Part shown: positions 1 through 7,995 of the stretch, piece after piece
Position numbering within the stretch: position 1 is the first letter of the stretch
How the letters are laid out: each line of letters opens with the position of its first letter
NCBI RefSeq assembly: GCF_012927355.1
Contig: NZ_JABBGK010000001.1
Coordinates: forward strand, 744,001-808,000
From: Rhizobium terricola
GTDB taxonomy: Bacteria > Pseudomonadota > Alphaproteobacteria > Rhizobiales > Rhizobiaceae
DNA length: 64,000 nt
Direction of reading: 5' to 3'
Made by a program: the position numbers and the translations under genes
Notes under the pieces: generated by a model
The model's database searches: none
Told to the model about the DNA's origin: nothing
Seen by the model: the letters and a program-made list of their open reading frames with translations, nothing else

Positions 1-1
1 T

Positions 2-286
2 GGGCTGGTCGCCGCCGAAGCGGTGATGAGCGGTATCCCGGTGATCGTCAGCAGCAATGCGCTGATCGCCGAGGAGGTGGCGCGCAACGATGCCGGACTG
101 GTCTTCGAGAGCGGCAATGCGGATTCGCTCGCGGAGAAGATCGCGCTGATGGACAATGATGACCTCGTCCGCCACCTCAGCGAAGGCGCCTACGAATACG
201 GCAAGCGGATCGCGCCGTCGAACGACGAGTGGCGGCAGCGCATTCTCGACATCTACAGGGGGCACACCGGCGCGTCGCTGCACTAG
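2..286 (+). CDS. Glycosyltransferase family 4-like, C-terminal fragment
   Basis: Only the last 94 codons are inside the window; the reading frame is open from base 2 and the start lies to the left. The fragment opens with GLVAAEAVMSGIPVI, the typical C-terminal nucleotide-sugar-binding signature of GT-B fold (GT4) glycosyltransferases, in which an E-x7-E type motif contacts the donor sugar nucleotide. The rest (an N-A-D-S-L-A-E-K-I helix and a final YRG end) also fits the closing helices of that family. The substrate cannot be told. The epimerase that follows on the same strand suggests a role in surface polysaccharide or lipopolysaccharide sugar assembly. A palindromic repeat begins directly after the stop. 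Confidence 0.8.
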   Translation, partial: GLVAAEAVMSGIPVIVSSNALIAEEVARNDAGLVFESGNADSLAEKIALMDNDDLVRHLSEGAYEYGKRIAPSNDEWRQRILDIYRGHTGASLH

Positions 287-332
287 AGCAATTCCAGCAA
301 AAGTGTGAAGCGGTTTTGCGTCCGGAATTGCG
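287..332. repeat. Rhizobial-type palindromic intergenic repeat
   Basis: An imperfect inverted repeat begins one base after the glycosyltransferase stop: GCAATTCC at 288-295 pairs with GGAATTGC at 324-331, and GCAAAA at 297-302 pairs with TTTTGC at 314-319. From memory this is a common intergenic palindrome in rhizobial genomes, but the copy number cannot be checked here. It may fold as a transcript-ending hairpin for the upstream gene. Confidence 0.6.
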
Positions 333-420
333 TGAGAACAGAGAGAGCATAGAAGGCGACGACATCTTTGCCGGACATGCACCCAGACAGGCGCCAGGAC
401 GCAAACCGGGGAGGCGAAGC

Positions 421-1401
421 ATGGCAAGGGCATTGGTGACCGGCGGTGCCGGCTTCGTGGGTCGCCACGTCTGCGCCCGGCTTTTGGCCGAGGGTCTGGA
501 CGTCGTCTGCATCGACAGCCTCGTCGAGGGAACGGGCGCCCTGCCGCCCGACCGGTGGCCCGTGCCGCCCCAGGGGAATTTCACCTTCGTCGCCTCCGAC
601 TGCCGCGACTATTTCGCCCGTTCCGGCGAGCGGTTCGACTATGTCTACCACCTCGCGGCAATGGTCGGCGGCCGCGTCATGCTGGAGACGCAGGCGCTCT
701 GCGTCGCGGAGGATCTGGCCGTCGATGCGCTGATGTGGAAATGGGCGGCCGAGACACGGCCGGGAACGGTGGTGTTCTTCAGTTCGAGCGCCGCCTATCC
801 GATCGCGCTGCAAGGCCCCGTCGGCCACCGGATGCTTTCGGAGGACATGATCTCCTTCGAGGACGGGCTCGGCGTTCCCGATCTCAGCTACGGCTGGGCG
901 AAGCTCACCGGCGAGTTCCTGATGAAGCTCTATGTCGAGCGTTATGGCGGCCGGGCCGTCGCCTATCGGCCGTTCAGCGGCTATGGCGAGGACCAGGATC
1001 TCGCCTATCCCTTTCCGGCGATCTGCAAGCGGCTGATGGCGGAGGTCGGCCGCGACGAGGTCGTCGTCTGGGGTTCTGGCCGCCAGTGCCGCGACTTCAT
1101 CCATATCGACGACTGCGTCGATTTCGTCTGGCGCACGGTCGATCGCCTGCCGGCGGGTGAGAGCCTCAATCTGTCGACCGGGAACGCCACCTCCTTCATC
1201 GCGCTGGCCGGGGAAGTCGCCCGCCAGATCGGCTGGGAGCCGAGGATTGCCGGCCTTTCCGACAAGCCGGAAGGGGTGTTCTTCCGCTGCGGTGACACCG
1301 CACTTCAGGCGGCCCACGGTCTGCAGCCGTCGATCAGCCTTGCCGACGGCATTGCCCGCATGCTCGACCGTCTCCGGTTCGCCGCCGGCCGGGCGGCCTG
1401 A
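421..1401 (+). CDS. NAD-dependent epimerase/dehydratase (extended SDR)
   Basis: This 326-residue protein has the extended short-chain dehydrogenase layout used by nucleotide-sugar epimerases, dehydratases and GDP-fucose synthase-type enzymes. The NAD-binding GGAGFVG lies at residues 8-14, an acidic residue that would bind the NAD ribose (CIDS) follows near residue 32, the catalytic serine stretch SSSAAYP begins at 121, and YGWAK at 157-161 supplies the catalytic Tyr and Lys. The frame is open further upstream, but the glycine motif sits at the usual distance from the ATG at 421, and the upstream part covers the palindromic repeat, so 421 is chosen. It follows a glycosyltransferase, pointing to surface-sugar precursor synthesis. 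The exact sugar is unknown. Confidence 0.85.
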   Translation: MARALVTGGAGFVGRHVCARLLAEGLDVVCIDSLVEGTGALPPDRWPVPPQGNFTFVASDCRDYFARSGERFDYVYHLAAMVGGRVMLETQALCVAEDLAVDALMWKWAAETRPGTVVFFSSSAAYPIALQGPVGHRMLSEDMISFEDGLGVPDLSYGWAKLTGEFLMKLYVERYGGRAVAYRPFSGYGEDQDLAYPFPAICKRLMAEVGRDEVVVWGSGRQCRDFIHIDDCVDFVWRTVDRLPAGESLNLSTGNATSFIALAGEVARQIGWEPRIAGLSDKPEGVFFRCGDTALQAAHGLQPSISLADGIARMLDRLRFAAGRAA

Positions 1402-1425
1402 TCCCGACCGGGTCCGGCTCAAGCG

Positions 1426-1836
1426 TCACGGATCGGTCCAGCCGATGGCGCGTAGCCGGACCTCGGCGGCGGACGGATCGTTGACGAAGATGATCGCGCC
1501 GCTTGCGGTCGATTCCGCCGGCACATAGTCGAAGGTGATTTCGCCCGTTTCGACCACGTCTCCGTCACGCAGCAGTTCGCCGCGGACGGTCACCGAGGAT
1601 GCGGTGGTGTTGGCGCCGTTCTCGATGTCGAACGTGACGCGAAAGGCATTGCCGGCCGGCTCCATGGTGGTGGCCTTGATCGCGAGCTCCGGCGGTTCGG
1701 TGACCTCGCTTGCGGCCTTCCAGCCCAGCCAGCCGATGAGGAGAACGATCAGGGCCGCGGAGAGCAGGCCGATCAGCCATTCGGACCAGTGCGGCTCGGC
1801 CGCTTCGGTATGCCTGCCGTGCGAGGATTGAGTCAT
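1426..1836 (-). CDS. TIGR02588 family protein
   Basis: This 136-residue protein has a short cytoplasmic N terminus, one membrane segment at about residues 20-38 and a soluble remainder of about 95 residues predicted outside the cytoplasm. The soluble part reads like a beta-rich domain (VTFDIENGANTTASSVTVRG). It matches what I recall of family TIGR02588, which is described as always accompanying TIGR02587. The partner lies immediately upstream on the same strand with a 9-base gap, as expected for a two-gene operon. No catalytic residues are evident and the function of the family is unknown. Confidence 0.8.
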   Translation of the reverse strand: MTQSSHGRHTEAAEPHWSEWLIGLLSAALIVLLIGWLGWKAASEVTEPPELAIKATTMEPAGNAFRVTFDIENGANTTASSVTVRGELLRDGDVVETGEITFDYVPAESTASGAIIFVNDPSAAEVRLRAIGWTDP

Positions 1837-1845
1837 GCGTTCACC

Positions 1846-2715
1846 TCAGAGGATCAGCCGTGCCGCGGCGGCGCCGACGGCGGCGGGGAAGGCCAGGACG
1901 ATGACGCCGAAGAGCGTCGGGGTGAGGGCCGCACCACCCAGCCGTTCGAAGATCCACAGCGAGAACAGCGCGATCAACAGGGCGATTAGGTAGCCGGGCA
2001 GGGTGAAGCGGATCAGCGCATGCCACCACGGCGTCTGCGGCGACAATTCATGACCGCCCTCGAAGGACACCGCATAGACGAAGCCGTGCATCACGAGGAT
2101 CGACACGAAGACGGTCGCCAGCGCGTGGCCGGCGGTCATCTTGTAGGAGAGCAGGATCATCTCCTCGGTCGGGGCAACGTTGAGCGAGAGGAACAGGGCG
2201 CCGACGGCCATCAGGAACAGTTCTCCGCCATAAGACGTCTTCAGTTCCCGCGGATCCGGGCTTTCACAGTCGCCGTCTTCCTCGCGGGTTAGCTGGCTGC
2301 GGCCGAGCATCGCGCCGATGCTGGCCGGCACGGACTGGATGGCGATCTTGCCGATCATCTCGTTCGCCGGCATGTCTGGCACCAGAATCCTGAAGAGAAA
2401 CAGGATTGCCGCACTGGCGGTGATGCCGATGCCGTAGGCGACGATCGCGTCGCGAAGGTCCTCGCGCCAGCCGAAGGTTTCCTCGAAGCCGATGCGATGC
2501 GACAGCATGACGAGCAAGGGGAGGTTCAGGAGCATCAGGAGCAGCAGCTTTTCCCGCGCGATGTAGAAGCCGAGTTCCCACATCTCCATGGTCATCAGCA
2601 TGGGCAGGGCAAACAGCAACGCGCCGGCGATGCCGCGGCCGATCCCGGTGAGGAAGGTGCTCGCCGCTTCCGTCTGCCGCAAGTCGGGCTCCTTGCCCTC
2701 TGCCGTCCATGTCAT
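1846..2715 (-). CDS. TIGR02587 family integral membrane protein (DUF2391)
   Basis: A 289-residue polytopic membrane protein with roughly seven hydrophobic segments, separated by a charged loop near residues 150-175 (REEDGDCESPDPRELK). It corresponds to family TIGR02587/DUF2391, known from cyanobacteria and rhizobia as the partner of TIGR02588. The conserved-looking region NVAPTEEMILLSYKM lies between late membrane segments and contains a paired glutamate. The downstream gene begins 9 bases after its stop, so the two should be cotranscribed. Neither transport nor enzymatic activity can be assigned from sequence. Confidence 0.8.
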   Translation of the reverse strand: MTWTAEGKEPDLRQTEAASTFLTGIGRGIAGALLFALPMLMTMEMWELGFYIAREKLLLLMLLNLPLLVMLSHRIGFEETFGWREDLRDAIVAYGIGITASAAILFLFRILVPDMPANEMIGKIAIQSVPASIGAMLGRSQLTREEDGDCESPDPRELKTSYGGELFLMAVGALFLSLNVAPTEEMILLSYKMTAGHALATVFVSILVMHGFVYAVSFEGGHELSPQTPWWHALIRFTLPGYLIALLIALFSLWIFERLGGAALTPTLFGVIVLAFPAAVGAAAARLIL

Positions 2716-2820
2716 GAAACCGCACTCCCCAATCGCGGCTCGACAACGCGGTTCAGGGGCAATTGTTCCATCGGGGGTGATCGGCCGGTGCCGGATGGCC
2801 CGTTTGCGGGTCCTAAAGCA

Positions 2821-2855
2821 AAAAGGCCGGCCCGCAGATCGCGGGCCGGCCTTTT
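2821..2855 (-). terminator. Rho-independent terminator of the DEAD-box helicase gene
   Basis: A perfect 15-base-pair stem (2821-2835 with 2841-2855) with a five-base loop, GC-rich at the core and flanked by A and T runs on its two sides. It sits 18 bases beyond the stop of the helicase gene and could also act on the other strand. Confidence 0.85.
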
Positions 2856-2873
2856 ATGGGAACGGGGTGTCCG

Positions 2874-5045
2874 TCAGCCCTTGGGCTTGAAGCTCTTCTT
2901 CTTCGGACCCGTCGACGGGCCGCGATCATCGAACTTGCCTTTTGGCTTGCCGGCATAGGCGGGCCTGTCACCGGACTTGTCGCCGGGCCTGTCACCCTTG
3001 GCGCCATATCCCGACTTCTCGCCCTTCGGCTTGCCGGTCCATTCCTGCTTCGCGGGCTTGTCCCAGCTTCTGGCATTGTCCGCGCCGGCGGCCTTCGGCT
3101 TCTTCTTGAACGGCTTGTCGAAGTCGCGATTGCCGTCCGCGGGCTTTGCCGGCGCATCGCCCCAGACCTCGGCATCGGCCCGTTTCAGGTCGTCGGCATA
3201 GGGGCGCTTTTCGGCATACGGCTTCTTGTCACCATACGGCGCCTTGTCGGCGTAAGGCTTCTTTTCGCCGTAGGCCTTCTTGTCCCCGTAAGGCTTCTTG
3301 TCGCCATAGGATTTCTTTTCGCCAAACGCCTTCTTCTCGCCGAACGGCTTGCGCTCCGCATCGTCGCGCGGCGGCCGGGCGGCGCGTTCCTTCGGCGGAG
3401 CGGAAAAGTCCGGCTGACCGTCGAGCCGGCTGACGGTGATGCCGCGTTCGAGCTGGCTGTTGGGGCCAAGGGCGCCGAGGAACTGGTCGAGATTGCTGGC
3501 GGCGATCTCGACGAAGGTTTCCTCCGGCTGCATCTTGATGGCGCCGATCTCGTTCTTGGTGATGTTGCCGTTGCGGCAGAGCATCGGGATCAGCCAGCGC
3601 GGCTCGGCATTCTGCCGGCGACCGACGGAGAGCGAGAACCAGACGCTCGGGCCGAAATCCTGGCGCGGTTTGGTGACCGGCGAGGAGGGATCGGCATAGG
3701 CGGGCTCACGCTGCTTGCGCGCCGCATCGAGCCGGATGGGCATCAGGTCTTCCGGCGCCGAGCGGTTGCCGCGCTGCAGACGCAGGAAGGCGGCCGCGAC
3801 CTGTTCCGCACCATGGGTGGCGAGCAGGGTCGCGATGAAGGGGGCTTCGTCCTCGTTGATGGCTTCCGAGAGAGCCGGGTCGGCGAGCAGGCGCTCGTCG
3901 TCACGGGCGAGAACCTCGTCGGCCGAGGGCGGCAGCGCCCAGGTCGGCTGGACATTGGCGCCCGCGAGCAGGCGTTCGGCCTTGCGCCGCGCGCTCATCG
4001 GCACGATGAGCGCCGAAACGCCCTTGTTGCCGGCGCGGCCGGTGCGACCCGAACGGTGCAGCAGCGTTTCCGAATTGGTCGGCAGGTCGGCATGGACGAC
4101 GAGCTCGAGGCCCGGAAGGTCGATACCGCGGGCTGCAACGTCGGTCGCGATGCAGACGCGGGCACGACCGTCGCGCATGGCCTGCAGGGCGTGCGTCCGT
4201 TCGTTCTGGCTGAGTTCGCCCGACAGGGCGACGACGGAGAAGCCGCGATTGTTGAAGCGTGCGGTCAGATGGTTGACCGCCGCGCGGGTCGAACAGAAGA
4301 CAATCGTATTGCGCGCCTCGTAGTAGCGCAGCACGTTGATGATCGCGTTCTCGCGGTCGGCGGGTGCGACCATCAGCGCGCGGTATTCGATGTCGACATG
4401 CTGCTTCTGCTCGGAAGCGGTGGCGATGCGACGGGCGTTGCGCTGGTAGTTGCGGGCCAGTTCGGCGATCGACTTCGGCACGGTGGCCGAAAACATCAGC
4501 GTGCGCCGCTCGTCGGGGGCAGCCTCGAGAATGAATTCGAGATCCTCGCGGAAGCCGAGGTCGAGCATTTCGTCGGCCTCGTCGAGAACGACCGCAGCGA
4601 GGTTCGAGAGGTCAAGCGAACGGCGGGTGATGTGGTCGCGCAGGCGGCCCGGCGTGCCGACGACGATATGGGCACCGCGCTCAAGCGCGCGCCGCTCGTT
4701 GCGCATGTCCATGCCGCCGACGCAGGAGGCGATGGTGGCGCCGGTTTCCGCATAGAGCCATTCCAGTTCGCGCTTGACCTGCAGGGCGAGTTCGCGGGTC
4801 GGGGCAATGGCGAGGGCAAGTGGTGCTTCGGCCGGACCGAACCGGTCTTCGCCGGAAAGCAGCGTCGGCGCGATCGCCAGGCCAAAGGCGACCGTCTTGC
4901 CGGAACCGGTCTGGGCGGACACCAGGGCGTCGGCGCCTGCGAGGTCCGGGTCGAGCATGGCCTGCTGGACCGGAGTCAGCGTGGTATAGCCGCGCTTGGA
5001 CAATGCCTCGGCGATCGGCGCTGCGATGCCGTCAAATTCTGTCAT
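2874..5045 (-). CDS. DEAD-box ATP-dependent RNA helicase with basic repeat tail
   Basis: A 723-residue RNA helicase of the DeaD/CsdA-DbpA type. All core motifs are visible: Q motif near 18-30, motif I AQTGSGKT at 44-51, PTRELA at 82-87, GTPGRL at 130-135, DEAD at 155-158, SAT at 186-188, and HRSGRTGRAG at 330-339. Residues about 465-541 resemble the DbpA RNA-binding domain, which recruits these helicases to structured RNA such as rRNA. The last 170 residues are low-complexity and strongly basic. Residues 566-618 hold about eight degenerate seven-residue repeats of the form K-K-x-Y/F-G/A-D/E-K. A likely role is ribosome assembly or cold adaptation. The gene stands alone, with a strong terminator behind it. 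Confidence 0.93.
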   Translation of the reverse strand: MTEFDGIAAPIAEALSKRGYTTLTPVQQAMLDPDLAGADALVSAQTGSGKTVAFGLAIAPTLLSGEDRFGPAEAPLALAIAPTRELALQVKRELEWLYAETGATIASCVGGMDMRNERRALERGAHIVVGTPGRLRDHITRRSLDLSNLAAVVLDEADEMLDLGFREDLEFILEAAPDERRTLMFSATVPKSIAELARNYQRNARRIATASEQKQHVDIEYRALMVAPADRENAIINVLRYYEARNTIVFCSTRAAVNHLTARFNNRGFSVVALSGELSQNERTHALQAMRDGRARVCIATDVAARGIDLPGLELVVHADLPTNSETLLHRSGRTGRAGNKGVSALIVPMSARRKAERLLAGANVQPTWALPPSADEVLARDDERLLADPALSEAINEDEAPFIATLLATHGAEQVAAAFLRLQRGNRSAPEDLMPIRLDAARKQREPAYADPSSPVTKPRQDFGPSVWFSLSVGRRQNAEPRWLIPMLCRNGNITKNEIGAIKMQPEETFVEIAASNLDQFLGALGPNSQLERGITVSRLDGQPDFSAPPKERAARPPRDDAERKPFGEKKAFGEKKSYGDKKPYGDKKAYGEKKPYADKAPYGDKKPYAEKRPYADDLKRADAEVWGDAPAKPADGNRDFDKPFKKKPKAAGADNARSWDKPAKQEWTGKPKGEKSGYGAKGDRPGDKSGDRPAYAGKPKGKFDDRGPSTGPKKKSFKPKG

Positions 5046-5223
5046 GGATCAGTCTTTCGAATGTGATGGTGATGCGGGCTCAGGCGCCGCCCCCGCCGAT
5101 TGCGGGTATGTTGGCGCCGTTCCTATCCTCGAAAGCTCCGAAAGTACAGGGGGCGCGGCCGAAAAGGCGGCATATGGTGAAGGCGGGGCGGATCAGGGGA
5201 TTGCGCGACCGGCGATCCGGCGG

Positions 5224-5877
5224 TCAGGTCCGGGATGTTTCGGCCGCAGCCCGTTTCGGCGGCCGGTGTTGCAGCCACGCGGCTATGATGGCGAATTCGG
5301 CGCCGTTCGCCTGCCATTCGTGGCCGCAGGGCAGAACGTGATGCTCTACGGTCGCGCCTGCCTGATGAAACTGCGCCGCCAGAACCGCGCCATCGCCGGG
5401 CGCCCGGCGGTTGTCCTTGGCCCCTGTCAGGATCAGGACCGGATAATTCGGCAAGGGAGGAAAGGCCGATGACGGGTCGGGCGACAGCGAACGCAGCAGG
5501 ATCGCGCCCGCCGTCAATTCAGGTCTGTGGCGCACGAGCGCGGCCGCGGCGATGGCTCCGTTGGAATAGCCCACCAGCACCGGAAGCCGTCCGGTAAACA
5601 GGCTGCCGAGGTTTTCGAGCAAGACTGCCAGTTTGTCGACCTGGTGTTTCAGGTTGGCGAGATCGAGGCTGCGATCCGGCTTGCGGCGGAAGAAGGCAAA
5701 TCCACCTTCCCAGGCGATGGAGCCGCGTAGTCGCACGGTCGGTGCTTCAGCCGAGACGTGCCCGCCGAGGTCCTTCAACGCTGTTTCGTCCTGGCCGCTG
5801 CCGTGCAGGAGGACGAGCGGCGTTCCCGGTGCGTCCGGATTGTCTATCTCGCAATGGAAGCCCGCAATCTTCGGCAT
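5224..5877 (-). CDS. Alpha/beta hydrolase, phospholipase/carboxylesterase family
   Basis: A 217-residue alpha/beta hydrolase. LLHGSGQDE near residue 23 provides the oxyanion region, GYSNGA at 103-108 is the nucleophile elbow with Ser105, Asp155 lies in TGAKD, and His186 lies in CGHEW, giving a complete catalytic triad at the spacing usual for the carboxylesterase/phospholipase (Abhydrolase_2) group. No signal peptide is visible, so it should be cytoplasmic. The substrate is not predictable. It is divergent from the exonuclease gene, with only 50 bases between the two start codons. Confidence 0.85.
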   Translation of the reverse strand: MPKIAGFHCEIDNPDAPGTPLVLLHGSGQDETALKDLGGHVSAEAPTVRLRGSIAWEGGFAFFRRKPDRSLDLANLKHQVDKLAVLLENLGSLFTGRLPVLVGYSNGAIAAAALVRHRPELTAGAILLRSLSPDPSSAFPPLPNYPVLILTGAKDNRRAPGDGAVLAAQFHQAGATVEHHVLPCGHEWQANGAEFAIIAAWLQHRPPKRAAAETSRT

Positions 5878-5927
5878 TCATCCGTCCCAGCATTGCCCGA
5901 ATCTGCCTGGAAGCTTATTGGCAGTTC

Positions 5928-6563
5928 ATGTCTAGCGGATATCAGCGTTCCGGACGCACCATCGCCATCGATTTCGAAACCGCCAGCGAAGAGCGCGGCA
6001 GCGCCTGCTCGGTCGGTCTCGCCTGGATCGAGGGCGGCGAAGTCGTCCGCGTCGAGGAGCGGCTGATCCGGCCGCAGACCATGCGCTTTTCGCCGTTCAA
6101 CATCCAGATCCATGGCATCCGCCCGGAGCATGTCGAGGACGCGCCCGAATTTCCGGAGGTGATGGACGAATTCGCCGACGAGTTTGCCGGTGCGACGATG
6201 ATCGCCCACAACGCGGCCTTCGACTTTTCCGTCTGGCGCTCCGCCCTCGACAACTACCGCCAGCCCTATCCGGAGCTTTCCTATCTGTGCAGCGTGAAGA
6301 TGGCGCAGCGCCTGTGGCCCGATCTCGGCTCCCATCGGCTGAACAGCCTGGCCGCCCATCTCGGCATTTCCTTCATGCACCACAATGCGGCCGACGACGC
6401 CCGGGTCTGCGCGCTTGCGACGATCGCCATGGCGCGGGACGCCGGAGTGGATGACATTGCCGACCTGCCGGCGCGAATCGGGCTGACCCCGGGCCGTCTC
6501 TATCGCGGCGGTTACGACGCCTGTTCGATCCGGCGTATCCGCAGAAACGTCCCGGCCTTGTAA
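5928..6563 (+). CDS. 3'-5' exonuclease, DnaQ-like DEDDh family
   Basis: A 211-residue exonuclease domain protein. The acidic motif DFET gives Asp15 and Glu17, IAHNAAFDF gives Asp99, and HHNAADDA gives His152 and Asp157 in the H-x4-D arrangement of the DEDDh class. These residues bind two metal ions and remove 3' nucleotides from DNA or RNA. The frame is open upstream, but that part overlaps the divergent esterase gene; the ATG at 5928 places the first motif at residue 15, normal for the family. It has no polymerase neighbour, so it is a free-standing DnaQ homologue rather than the replicative epsilon subunit, which is encoded elsewhere in rhizobia. Confidence 0.85.
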   Translation: MSSGYQRSGRTIAIDFETASEERGSACSVGLAWIEGGEVVRVEERLIRPQTMRFSPFNIQIHGIRPEHVEDAPEFPEVMDEFADEFAGATMIAHNAAFDFSVWRSALDNYRQPYPELSYLCSVKMAQRLWPDLGSHRLNSLAAHLGISFMHHNAADDARVCALATIAMARDAGVDDIADLPARIGLTPGRLYRGGYDACSIRRIRRNVPAL

Positions 6564-6614
6564 GGTCGCGGGCCGCGCTTATTTCTAGTGCAGTCGTCCT
6601 TTGGAGATTTCGCC

Positions 6615-7103
6615 ATGTCGTTTCGTGCCACGCTGATCACCGCCGCCGTCGCCCTTTCGGCTCTCGTCCTGCCGGCCCGTGCCGAGGTGGTGGGGGAGGT
6701 TGGGGTCGACTGGGTCGGCAACGACATCATCGTCGAGGCGGTCACCGATCCGAAGATCAAGGGGATCACCTGCCACGTCACCTATTTCGACCGGTCGATC
6801 ATCGATCGTCTGTCGAAGGGCAACTGGTTCGAGGATCCGTCCAACAACTCGATCGCCTGCCGCCAGACCGGCCCGATCGAGATCGGCGACATCGATCTCT
6901 CCAAGGAAGGCGAGGAAGTGTTCCGCGAGGGCATGTCGCTGATCTGGAAGCAGCTCGTCGTCAACCGCATCTACGACAAGGCCAATGACACGCTGATCTA
7001 TCTGATCCATTCCCGCCAGGTGGTCGATGGTTCGGCGAAGATGGCGATCTCGACCGTTCCGCTGTTCAACCAGCCGGTTACCTGGACCGAGGGCAAACCT
7101 TGA
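6615..7103 (+). CDS. creA: CreA family exported protein
   Basis: A 162-residue protein with a clear N-terminal signal peptide (MSFRATLITAAVALSALVLP, cleavage likely after ARA at about residue 23). The mature part contains GNDIIVEAVTDPKIKGITCH followed by a second conserved Cys in NSIACRQTGPI, characteristic of the CreA family found widely in proteobacteria. The ATG at 6615 is preceded by GGAG at 6602-6605 and gives a full signal peptide; a start upstream at 6588 would not. The name comes from a catabolite-regulation locus in Escherichia coli, but the molecular role of CreA is not established; an envelope location is the safest statement. Confidence 0.85.
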   Translation: MSFRATLITAAVALSALVLPARAEVVGEVGVDWVGNDIIVEAVTDPKIKGITCHVTYFDRSIIDRLSKGNWFEDPSNNSIACRQTGPIEIGDIDLSKEGEEVFREGMSLIWKQLVVNRIYDKANDTLIYLIHSRQVVDGSAKMAISTVPLFNQPVTWTEGKP

Positions 7104-7130
7104 TCCCCTAAGAAGTGACGGGATTTTGCA

Positions 7131-7147
7131 GAGGCGTTTTGCGCCTC
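7131..7147 (+). terminator. Possible creA terminator hairpin
   Basis: GAGGCG at 7131-7136 pairs with CGCCTC at 7142-7147 around a T-rich five-base loop, 28 bases after the creA stop. There is no uninterrupted T run behind it, so efficiency is doubtful. Confidence 0.4.
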
Positions 7148-7351
7148 GCCTTTGGTGAATAGGGAAACACCCAATTTTGGTCAGGCTCGACACGGTTTTG
7201 TGACGCGGAATGTGCGAGGGGTCACTTTCGCACGGCTTTCAAATTTGGCACATTGACCCAGACATCAGGCTTCGAGCGGCTTTCACCCCAAATTCGTCCG
7301 AACCTGTCGATGTCCTGTCAAGAGGGGCTCGGCCCCGCAGTCCAATACCAG

Positions 7352-7385
7352 TTGCGCTCCGGTCTCTTGCGAGGCCGGAGCGCAA
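7352..7385 (-). terminator. Possible terminator hairpin of the secreted-protein gene
   Basis: An 11-base-pair perfect stem (7352-7362 with 7375-7385) encloses a 12-base loop. It lies 23 bases past the stop of the minus-strand gene at 7408. It lacks a T tract. Confidence 0.45.
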
Positions 7386-7407
7386 TGCGTTTCGGGGTTG
7401 CGCGAGC

Positions 7408-7734
7408 TTAGCGCACATAGACGACCTTGCCGCCGTTGGCCGCGGTCTGAACGTGAACCACATTGGTCAACTGAACGTTCTGGGCCTCAAGGGCCGCGAC
7501 CAGCATCGGATCGGCCGACACTGCCGTCTGCGCCTCGCTCATGGCTGCCTGGTCGGTCGCGAGATTGGAGAGCCGGGTGAATTCATCCCGGTCTTTGCCG
7601 TTGTCGAGGCTGTCGATGCGGACGACGGTGACATTGTCTTCTGCAACGACGGCAGACTGCGCCATCGCGACGCCGCCGGAGACGGTGCCGAGCGCAAGGA
7701 CGGAGGCGAGGGCAATCCTGATCGCGTTGTTCAT
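7408..7734 (-). CDS. Small secreted protein of unknown function
   Basis: A 108-residue protein with a signal peptide (residues 1-25, ending in AMAQS, cleavage likely after AMA). The mature 83 residues contain a helical middle (EFTRLSNLATDQAAMSEAQTAV) and a C-terminal stretch ending KVVYVR, with no cysteines. I do not recognise a family. The ATG at 7734 is preceded by AGGAG at a good distance; an in-frame start 36 bases upstream would disrupt the signal peptide. The upstream region is unusually AT-rich for this genome. Confidence 0.75.
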   Translation of the reverse strand: MNNAIRIALASVLALGTVSGGVAMAQSAVVAEDNVTVVRIDSLDNGKDRDEFTRLSNLATDQAAMSEAQTAVSADPMLVAALEAQNVQLTNVVHVQTAANGGKVVYVR

Positions 7735-7828
7735 GGTCTTCTCCTGTTCGTTTTGGGGCTGCTCAATCACTCTTGATGAGCACTCTTGACGAGCCCAGGC
7801 AAAACGCAGGGAAGTCGAAACGGTTCCT

Positions 7829-7868
7829 GATTTTCGAAAAAAATATAATTATTACAATTATTTAATGA
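7829..7868. other. AT-rich patch upstream of the secreted-protein gene
   Basis: Forty bases almost free of G and C in a genome that is otherwise GC-rich. It contains the palindrome TTTTCGAAAA at 7832-7841 and two close copies of AATAATT on the minus strand. It lies about 95 bases upstream of the gene starting at 7734 and may hold its promoter or a regulator site; no exact promoter boxes could be fixed. Confidence 0.4.
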
Positions 7869-7936
7869 AGGCGTATCTGTGTCCGTGGTGCGGCGACGGC
7901 GAGGCGACGAATATTGGCCAGGCACGACCACGCGAT

Positions 7937-7964
7937 CCGAAACCCCGGCTTGCCGGGGCTTCGG
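7937..7964 (-). terminator. Hairpin downstream of the cheW gene
   Basis: A 13-base stem with one mismatch (7937-7949 with 7952-7964) begins 31 bases beyond the cheW stop. It probably ends the mcp-cheW transcript, although no T run follows. Confidence 0.45.
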
Positions 7965-7995
7965 TCACAGGGAAGAGTACCGCTCGTATGAAGCG

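Larger units (their letters stand above)
7104..7407. other. 304-base intergenic region between convergent creA and a secreted-protein gene
   Basis: No credible gene is seen. The interval holds two hairpins, listed separately, that probably end transcription from either side. The middle, about 7160-7340, has no structure I can name. Confidence 0.5.

Noticed and set aside
283-1422. A 379-codon minus-strand frame opposite the epimerase gene
   Set aside because: It is the mirror of a clearly coding gene in a GC-rich genome; its composition is Arg/Asp-rich without domains, while the plus strand has full SDR motifs.
2856-5066. A 736-codon plus-strand frame opposite the DEAD-box helicase
   Set aside because: All helicase motifs are on the minus strand, and the plus-strand translation has no domain signature.
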